The notes below the pieces were generated by a model that saw only the letters and a list, made by a program, of their open reading frames with translations, did not search any database and was not told where the DNA came from. From Cyanophora paradoxa (lineage: Eukaryota > Glaucocystophyceae > Cyanophorales > Cyanophoraceae), in assembly GCA_004431415.1 (NCBI GenBank), contig QPMI01000015.1, positions 186,001-250,000 of the forward strand: 64,000 bases of DNA, read 5' to 3'. Both the position numbers and the translations under genes were made by a program. Below are positions 56,920 through 64,000 of the stretch, one piece after another; position 1 is the stretch's first letter; each line of letters opens with the position of its first letter.

Positions 56920-58953
56920 CTACAGCTGCGTCTCCTCATCAAGCTCCCCCTCCTGGGGCTGCTCCCTCTCGGCGACAAAGGGTACATCCGGGCCGCAAAG
57001 AGCCCGGAAGCGGTCGTGGGCCCAATTTGCCATCTCGTCGGCGTCCAGGCTTGTGGAGTACGGGATGGAGCTCAGTCCCTCCAGCGTCCCCAGTGTGCCC
57101 TCGAGATCAGATGTCGAAGGCACCCTCCAGCTCGATGACCAGAGGGGCTGTAGAGAAATGCCGCTGACGATTGCTTCGGCATCCTCCTTGGCGCTCTCTC
57201 CGTGGGAAACGACGTGGAGGACAACTGTGAGCAAAAACAAGTCACGTCGAGATTGCTAGGATGACACCATAGATCAACATGACGCACATTTATCTGCGGG
57301 AGCACATGATATTGAGTAATCGTACTGGATGAGATGCACCACGCTCTTGTTGCCAGCTGAGTTGGGGGGGATGATGAAAAACATGCACTGTTGCTTTGGC
57401 CCGTCACTACTGTCATCCTGTGCCAGAGGCTGTCCCAGGATGTGGACCGATCTCCAACAAGGGCTAGGGCTAAAATGAGAAGAATGGCGATGCAAAAGGC
57501 AATCTATAGCAAACCTTGCTGTGCCTGTCGAAAGGTGCACGGCCTTGCCGTTCCACAGCTGGCCAGTGGAGTCCACAATGCCAGCGATGCCCCCAGATGC
57601 ATCTCTGCAGATTGATGTCACAGGTCTCCGAAGAACATGGATGCCACCAAACACAGCACAGTATCTGCAGTCACGATTCAGAATGCTTCCAGTCAGTGAA
57701 ACGGGATCTTTTGCCTGCTGAAGCCCTGTGCAAGTTCCCCAAGTCCATAGTTTGGTATGAGATGCGGCTGCGGTCCGTATCGGCCAACTGAAGAGATGTA
57801 CTTCTTGACCAGCGACATGCCTTGTTGTGCACTCACTGAGCGGGTCTATCAGAAAAAGAGCTGCGTGCAAGGGGGTGCACACACATTGCTTCTCATCGGT
57901 CCGACAGAGAGCAATGGCGTACATGATGATATCCTGGAGCTGAACTGAGAGTCCCTGTGATGCGAGAAATTCCCTAAATGGGACATCACTTGGAACTGCA
58001 GGTGCAGAAGCGGATGTTTCTCCAGTGCTCGAAACAAGCTCCGTGCAGGATGTCATAAACTTCATCAGGGCACGCTTTTCAGGCAATGACAGAAGCTTGC
58101 TCTGGAAGATGTCGCCCTTCGAAGATGGTATCTAATGGAGAGGCGAGTCAGGGCCGAAACAAGGGAAAACCAAGCTCAGTGGAGGTGTCAGTCACCCTGT
58201 GGAATTCGCCCTTGACGTGGATGAAGGTTCCTTGCACTGCCCGAAAATCCACATACGAAGAGACGTTTGAGCGGATGAGGGCATCCACCATGGCCCCAGT
58301 TGCGAAGATTAACTGTGCAAACAGTTCAGCCAACTTCTGAACAATTTTCAAGAGAAGAAGTACCCTTGGCATCAGATCGAATGTGAAGGCGCGCTGGTCC
58401 AGCCCCACCTACGCCTCGACAAAGAAAGGAGAGATAGGCATCAATGTGGGGTTGCGTGCGCACAGGGGGCAGGGTCGCACAGGCAGGGCGGGAACGGCAG
58501 CATCGCGCAGAACGGCTGCCGATGTAGCGAGGGGTTCGGCTATGGGCACGCGTTCGACATCTGGCTGAGCGCCGGCCGCAGCCGCATCTGGCGCCGGCAG
58601 CTGCAAGCGCGGGCTCACATGACGCCTGCAGACAGTGCGCGAAGGCGCACCTCGTCATCGGAGGCCGAGTCGTCACTGGACGCGATACCGGAAACCTTCT
58701 GTAGCTGCTGAACATCAAGGCTCGCGTCCAGCTGCCCATACCAGCCGGCAGGCTCGAGGTGCAGGACCTTCTTCCCAGCCTGTGCGAGCGCGCCGGCGAG
58801 GAGGGACGCTGTGATGGAGCTACCCACAAATATGTGGTCGTACTCGACGGACTCCGGCGGCGGCGGCTGCGACGGCGTCGCCGCGGCCGGCTCGGGCGCT
58901 GCGCTGCTCGGCGCGTCGCCCTCCTGCGGCCGCACCGACTCTGCAGGCGCCAT
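56920..58953 (-). CDS. Rab escort protein (REP/GDI family)
   Basis: After an Ala/Pro/Glu-rich N-terminus, YDHIFVGSSITASLLAGALA and GKKVLHLEPAGWYGQLDASL form the FAD-fold-like N-terminal motif of the GDI/REP family (GxGxx changed to GSSIT). An inserted Ser/Asp/Pro-rich segment follows, as in REPs but not GDIs. The next blocks are RAFTFDLMPR, ATGAMVDALIRSNVSSYVDF, SSKGDIFQSKLLSLPEKRAL, MKFMTSCTELV, FREFLASQGLSVQLQDIIMY, YGLGELAQGFSR, CAVFGGIHVLRRPVTSICRD and, near the end, VVLHVVSHGESAKEDAEA. REP presents newly made Rab GTPases to geranylgeranyl transferase II. The acidic C-terminus ends at 56920. The start at 58953 gives an extended Pro-rich head. Exon edges were not all checked. Confidence 0.85.
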
Positions 58954-59410
58954 ATCCGCGCCTTGAAGCGCTTCCCGAGCCGCTGCAAGCGCTTAGCGGC
59001 TGCGGGCCCCGACGCACTTCGGCGCTCGTAGGCGCGCTTGTCTAGCTGCGCGCGGCGTCTAGCTGTTAGGCGCGAGCTATCTGCGACGCCTGCGACGCCT
59101 GCAATTGCAAACACACGGGCGGGTGATGCGTACCCCAGCACGGCGGGGGGGGGGGGGAAACTGCGACTTGTCAAAACGTGTCGCTTGTGGGTGCGAGTTT
59201 GACAAGCGGCCGGCGTTCGATCTTCGGGTGAGTAGCCGAGCGGACAACGTTTCATTTGAGAGCGATAAGTCGCAGCTGCACTCCAAACCGAGCGCCCCAC
59301 ATCTAGTCGTAGCAGACAGACCAGACCGGAGCAGGCGCGTGGGCCGTTGAGAGAGGTCTGAGCTCTAGCTAAGCTGTCAACTTCGCGAAGCACCGGCAGC
59401 GGTCCCAGCG
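58954..59410. other. Spacer between divergent REP and NEK genes
   Basis: About 460 bases should hold both promoters. A run of 12-13 G lies at about 59146-59157. No other feature is supported. Confidence 0.45.
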
Positions 59411-62400
59411 ATGAGCCGCTACACTGAGATCCGGCAAGTCGGCAAAGGCGCCTTCGGGTGCGCCGTCCTCGTTAAGAGCAAGGAGGATGGGCATGAGTAC
59501 ATCATGAAAAAGATCAACGGTGCGCTTCGCGCCGCGCAGCTAGCGCCGGACGCGCTGCAGCTAGAGCTGAGGGCGCTCCTCCGCTGCAGTCGCCCGCCTG
59601 AAGCCCCGCGAGCGGGAGGAGGCCGAGAACGAGGTGAAGGTCCTGCAGGGGCTCCGTCACCCTCAGGTCGTGCGATACAAGGAGAGCTTCATCGAGGGCG
59701 GCAACCTCTGCATCATCATGGTCCGCCCTCCGACCCTCGGCCGGCTCGCGCGAGCGCTCCCGCCGCGGCGCGGCTCACGCGAGCGCCCTTCAGGAATACT
59801 GCGCGGGCGGCGATCTTCAGAAGCAGGTGGTCAGGATGAAGTCCAAGGGCTCGTACTTCCCCGAGCAGGTCCGCTGGGCTTTTGCGCTCGGCGCGTGAGC
59901 AACCTCGATCTGATGCCTGCGCGCAGCAAATTCTGGACTGGTTTGTGCAGATCTGCCTCGCTGTGCGTCGGGCCGGGACGCGCGCACCCGCTCCGTCTCT
60001 AACTCCCCTCCCAGCTGAAGCATATGCACGACCGCAAAATCATGCACCGGTCCGCCCCTTCTTTTCTCGGCACGGAATCTTCCTTTTCTGAGCGATGGCG
60101 CCTCGCAGGGACCTTAAGACGCTGAACATCTTCCTTTCCGGGGACGGCAAGATCGTCAAGGTCGGCGACTTCGGCATCGCGCGTGTCCTCAACGGCACCA
60201 TGGAGCTCGCCCGCACGCTCGTCGGCACGGTGCGGCTCGGTTGCGAGGCGCCGCCCCCCTCCTCCGCCCTGCCTCACGCGCCCCCCGCAGCCCTACTACT
60301 TCTCCCCCGAGATCTGCCGCGAGAAGCCCTACAGCAACAAGACGGACATCTGGTCGCTGGGCGTCGTTCTCTACGAGCTATGCAGCCTGAAGTGCCCCTT
60401 CGACGGGGCCAGCATGCAGGCCCTCATCCAGAAGATCATGTACGGCACCTACGCCCCCATCCCCGCTCAGTACTCCTCCGTGCGCCCTCCCCTCCGGCCC
60501 GAACCGCCCTCCCGCCCGCCCGCCCGTCTTTCCCGAGCTCACCCGGCCCGGACCACGCAGGACATGCGGGATTTGATCCGTGTCATGCTTGAGCGGGACC
60601 CCGCCAAGCGGCCCTCGATCAACGACGTGCGCCTCCGCGCCGAGGACCTCGGGGCCCCCTCTGGTGGCCTGACGCGCCCCCGCGCAGCTGCTGAGGACGC
60701 CCGTCTGCGCGGCGCGCATCGCCCAGTTCATGTCAGACACGCTCATCCGCCAGGAGTTCTCCCACACCGTCCTCCACCGCTTCTCGTGCGTCCGTCCTCC
60801 CGACCATGCGCCCTTCCTCGCGTGCTCGTATCTAAGCGAGCGGATTTGGGGGCGCAGGCCCCACCGCGAGGTGAAGGAGGTCCTCCGCCAGATCGACGGC
60901 AAGCCGGAGGCCAAGCCGGCCCCGGCCGCCGCCAACGGCGGTCCCCGCCTTTCCCCGCCGGCACCCGCCGCCGGCCCGCCGGCGCCCCCCGCGGCACAGG
61001 CGAAAGTGGGGCGCCCCGCGTACGTCGACTTCGTGGCGAAGGCGAACGAGATCAAGAGGCAGCTGGAGGAGCGGGCGGCGCGGGCGGCCGTGGAGGTGAA
61101 GGCGCGGCAGGAGGAGCAGCTGGCGCGCATGGCGGCCGACCGCCAGCGCAAGGAGGAGGACGCCAAGGCGCGCGCCGCCAAGGATCGACGGGACGCCGAG
61201 GACGCGGAGCGCAAGGAGAAGCTCAAGGAGCAGAAGCTCAAGGAGCAGGCCGAGCAGCGCCGGCGGGACATCTACGAGGCGAACGGCGCCGGCGCCGCGG
61301 CCGCCTCCCCCGCGAGGCCGGCGCTGGGGCAGTCCCCCTCGCGACCCGCCCTCGCCCCCTCCCCCTCGAAGGAGGCCCTCCTCAAGGACGCCGCCCGGTG
61401 CGCGCTCTTACGTCGGACAGATTTGATTGCAGCTCGCGCTTACGCTTCGCTCCTCGCAGCGCGGCGAAGTACGGGGCGCCCGCGGCGGCCTCCCCTGCGG
61501 CGGCGGCGGCCCCCGCGCGGCCGGCGAGCGGCTCGCCGGCGGACGCGGAGATCCGGCGGCGCATCTACGAGGAGCAGAAGGCCGCGGCGGACCGGAACAA
61601 GCAGAAGTGCATGGAGCAGATCGTCGGGCCGCCGGCGGCCGCGGCGGGGCGCGCCCCCGAGCGGGACGCGCGCGACGCGGTGCTGCGGCGGCGCGAGGAG
61701 GAGAAGGCCGCTCAGGAGCGCGAGCACCTCGCCCGCCTCGAGGCCGAGCGCCGCGAGCTCTACGCGGCCCGCAAGGAGCAGCGCGCCGGCGCCGCGCAGG
61801 AGCCGGCGGCGGCCCCCGCGGCCCCCGCGGCGAACGGGGCGAACGCAAAGGAGGCGGTGCTTGCGGCGAAGGAGCGGGAGCGGAGGGAGCAGGAGGAGGC
61901 GTACCGGCGGGCCCTCGAGGACGCCCGCCGGCAGGCCCACCAGGAGAAGAAGGACGCCCAGCAGCGCGCCGCCGGCGCCGTCGCCGCCACCGCCCCCGAC
62001 GACGAGATTTACCCCATCCAGTGCGCCGCCCCCCCCCCCGCCCCTCTCCCTCTCTGTACCCCCACCCCCCTGAGCCCGCCTTCGTTCGCAGGGAGGCGAC
62101 GGAGAGCGACCTGGCGGACATGGTGGAGGACATCGCGAACCTCGACCTGGACCGCGACCCCTACCGCGACGAGGAGGCCGCCGCCGCCGTCGACGCCAAG
62201 GTTCCCCCCTTCCCCCTTCAGTTTTCTTAGAGAGCCCCGCCGACTGTGGGTCGCAGCTGCCCGACAAGTTCTACCTCAACGGGAAGACGCTGGACTTCGG
62301 GCCGGCTGTGGCGCAGAGCGGCTTCCACCGCGTCGAGGCGCTCCGCATGTACCTCGAGCAGCAGCTCGGCGACGCCTGCTTCCGCGACGTGCGCCTGCCC

Positions 62401-62597
62401 CTCTTTAATTGCGACTGTGCAGACTTGACTTCTTCTGATGTCTTCTGCAGTCGTACGCGTGCATCAAGGAGGCGCGCGATGCGGAGGACGAGGTCGCCTC
62501 GGACCGCAAGCTGATGAAGATCATGGGCGCCAAGATCGACTGCGCCTGCCTCATCCACCAGCTCATCTACTGCGAGGAGATTATGTACAGCATGTGA
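59411..62597 (+). CDS. NEK (NIMA-related) protein kinase
   Basis: The kinase domain is split over several exons: [20 protein letters not shown] (Gly loop), YIMKKI (Lys), [20 protein letters not shown] (Glu of helix C), [29 protein letters not shown] (HRD catalytic loop), [20 protein letters not shown] (DFG), [40 protein letters not shown] and [20 protein letters not shown]. The activation-loop SPEIC and CPFDG words are typical of NEKs. The C-terminal half has long Lys/Glu/Arg/Ala-rich coiled coils ([40 protein letters not shown]), then a conserved tail, [16 protein letters not shown] and [18 protein letters not shown], recalling the NEK1 C-terminus. NEKs of this type act at cilia, basal bodies or in mitosis. 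A MHRD intron splits the catalytic motif. Confidence 0.92.
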
Positions 62598-62898
62598 GGG
62601 CCTCCATTGTCGTCGGCCCATCGAGAGGCTCGCTTTGCGAGTCGTCTGCGCATGCCTTGTCAAGTTGTGTATCATAGTGCTCGGCCTGGCCCGTCACAGC
62701 GTTTCTGCATCTGGGCCCTGAAGCTGTATTCGAAAACGTCGATAGGCTAGGCTAGGAATCAATTCTCTCAGCAGTTGTATGTGAACGCCGCGCAGATGTA
62801 CCAGTCGATGTCGTGATTGTAATGTCATAGAATAATACAACACCTCTGCACGCGTACATGTACAAGCCAGATCTCGCAATACTATGATGGCCGCTGAG
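62598..62898. other. Spacer between convergent genes
   Basis: About 300 AT-richer bases lie between the NEK stop and the stop of the minus-strand membrane-protein gene. It should hold 3' UTRs of both. No other feature seen. Confidence 0.5.
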
Positions 62899-64000
62899 CT
62901 AGAAGCCAAACATGTCGCGGGGCCGCCCCTGCAGGTCGGCGATGCTGATGGAGATGCCGCCGCCCTTGGGCGGCTCCACGTCCGGGGCCCGCCGCTCGCG
63001 GGGCCGCGGGTGCACGCCCTCCCGGTCCTCCTCCGCCGCCGCCTCGTCGCCGACCCGCAGCGCCTCCTCGCGCCAGGCGCGGTGCGCGGCGATCTGCGGC
63101 TCCATCGCCACGCGGCGCGCGTCCTCCTCGCTGTAGGGCCGCGAGACGTGCCGGAAGAGGGCCGGCAGGGCCAGCATCGCGTAGATCGCGAGGCCGGCGC
63201 GGGCGGCCCGGAAGCAGAGGTCAGGCCCCAGGGCCGTCGCGGCGCGGAGCTCGAGGGGATGGAGGGGCAGGGCCCAGGTGAGGGCGGCGGAGGGGACGCC
63301 GGGCTCGAGGGGTACGCGGAGGGCGAGGGCGCGGAGGCGGGGGGCGAGGGCGACGGCGGTGGCGGCCCAGGCCACGGAGCGCCAGGCTGAGTAGGCGGCG
63401 AGGAGGCCGCGGGCGCGGCGGAGCCCCGCGGCGGCGATGTCGTCGGGGGAGGGCGGGCGCGGGGTGCAGCCGGCGGCGGTGCGGTCGCGGGGCCAGCGGC
63501 GCTCGTACGCGGCGAGGAGGGCGCCGATGCCGTCCCTGAGGCGGCGGTGGGCGGCGGCGACGGAGGGCGAGGCGAGGGCGGCGGCGGAGAGGAGGAGCGC
63601 CGCGGTCTCGATGGGAAGGGCCAGCGGGTGGACCGCGCCCCGGAAGAGGAAGGCGGGTACGCGGGCCGCGGCGGCGACGAAGTAGGCGTGGAGGGAGACG
63701 AGGAGGGGGCCGAGGCGGGGTACGTCGAGCAGGAGGCTGGCCTCCTGCAGGGCCAGGGGCGCGGCGAGGAGGATGGGGGGGAGGAGGAGCGCCTCGGCCG
63801 CGCGCCAGCGGAGGACCCACTCGGCGGGTACGATCCCCGCCGCCGCCGCAATGGACGCGACGGTCGCCGCGGGCGTGGCGGGGGCCGGAAGGGGCGGCGC
63901 GGCGGCGGGGGCGCCGGGAGGGCGGGGTCGGAAGCGGAGCGGCAGGGCCGGGAGGGGGCGGGGGCCGCAGGAAGCGGGCCGGGGCGGGGACGGGGACGGG
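62899..64000 (-). CDS. Unrecognised membrane protein, 5' end off the window
   Basis: A continuous open frame of more than 300 codons runs from beyond 63850 to the stop at 62899-62901. It is very rich in Ala, Leu, Arg and Pro with several hydrophobic stretches that could span a membrane (PLLVSLHAYFVAAAARVPAF; AARAGLAIYAMLALPALF). The C-terminus is hydrophilic: RHVSRPYSEEDARRVAMEPQ, AHRAWREEALRVGDEAAAEE and the conserved-looking end GISISIADLQGRPRDMFGF. I do not recognise the family. An alternative minus-strand frame over the same bases is a Pro/Ser/Arg shadow. No introns are needed in the visible part. Confidence 0.6.
   Translation of the reverse strand, partial: PSPSPPRPASCGPRPLPALPLRFRPRPPGAPAAAPPLPAPATPAATVASIAAAAGIVPAEWVLRWRAAEALLLPPILLAAPLALQEASLLLDVPRLGPLLVSLHAYFVAAAARVPAFLFRGAVHPLALPIETAALLLSAAALASPSVAAAHRRLRDGIGALLAAYERRWPRDRTAAGCTPRPPSPDDIAAAGLRRARGLLAAYSAWRSVAWAATAVALAPRLRALALRVPLEPGVPSAALTWALPLHPLELRAATALGPDLCFRAARAGLAIYAMLALPALFRHVSRPYSEEDARRVAMEPQIAAHRAWREEALRVGDEAAAEEDREGVHPRPRERRAPDVEPPKGGGISISIADLQGRPRDMFGF

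Noticed and set aside
61408-62267. Minus-strand frames of over 240 codons opposite the NEK coiled-coil region
   Set aside because: They are Arg/Pro/Ser shadows of the Lys/Glu/Ala-rich NEK exons.

Overview
This window is nuclear DNA from a GC-rich, intron-dense, gene-dense unicellular eukaryote, most likely a microalga. Genes lie on both strands at a few hundred bases from each other. Most coding regions are broken by 40-100 nt introns that begin GTGCG or GTACC and end YGCAG or CGCAG. There are no operons, Shine-Dalgarno sites or bacterial repeats. An algal origin is suggested by a KDO-8-phosphate synthase with a transit-peptide-like N-terminus, a plant-type serine acetyltransferase and an RlmD/TrmA-type RNA methyltransferase with an organelle-targeting-like N-terminus. 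I cannot fix the lineage from sequence alone.

Layout. 0-10 kb: the 3' part of an unrecognised gene (+), a SixA-like histidine phosphatase (-), a large LRR/PWWP/coiled-coil gene (+) and a 3.8 kb RS-, Ala/Pro- and His/Pro-rich nuclear-type gene (-). 11-16 kb: a CDIN1 nuclease ortholog (-) sharing a 68-bp spacer with KDO-8-phosphate synthase (+), then a GT-B glycosyltransferase (-) that ends tail-to-tail with the synthase. 15.8-19.2 kb: two unrecognised genes (+). 20.4-25.7 kb: ARV1 (+), a WRN-type 3'-5' exonuclease (-) and a secreted histidine acid phosphatase (+). 27.5-33.2 kb: a long ankyrin-repeat TRP-type cation channel (+) whose ankyrin exons arose by tandem duplication together with their introns. 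33.2-34.4 kb: a palindrome-rich AT-rich spacer. 34.4-38.7 kb: an NT-C2/DIL protein (-). 39-43 kb: an RNA m5U methyltransferase (+). 43.4-48.7 kb: an A/B-type cyclin (-) divergent from an RBM26/27 ortholog (+). 49.5-51.9 kb: serine acetyltransferase (+). 53.3-56.1 kb: a coiled-coil protein (+). 56.3-59 kb: NDUFA2 (-) and a Rab escort protein (-). 59.4-62.6 kb: a NEK kinase (+). 62.9-64 kb: the 3' part of a membrane-protein gene (-) that runs off the window.

The genes are mostly unrelated housekeeping and cell-biology loci, so this is an ordinary chromosomal segment rather than a cluster encoding one system. The most interesting items are the exon-plus-intron duplication in the TRP-like channel, the LRR-PWWP-coiled-coil and NT-C2-DIL architectures, GC-AG introns concentrated in the KDO synthase/glycosyltransferase pair, the excess of the word GTACCCC, and the palindrome-rich spacers. 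Exon boundaries were inferred by eye from reading frame, splice dinucleotides and family conservation. Where I summed the exons of a whole gene and found them in frame, I say so.
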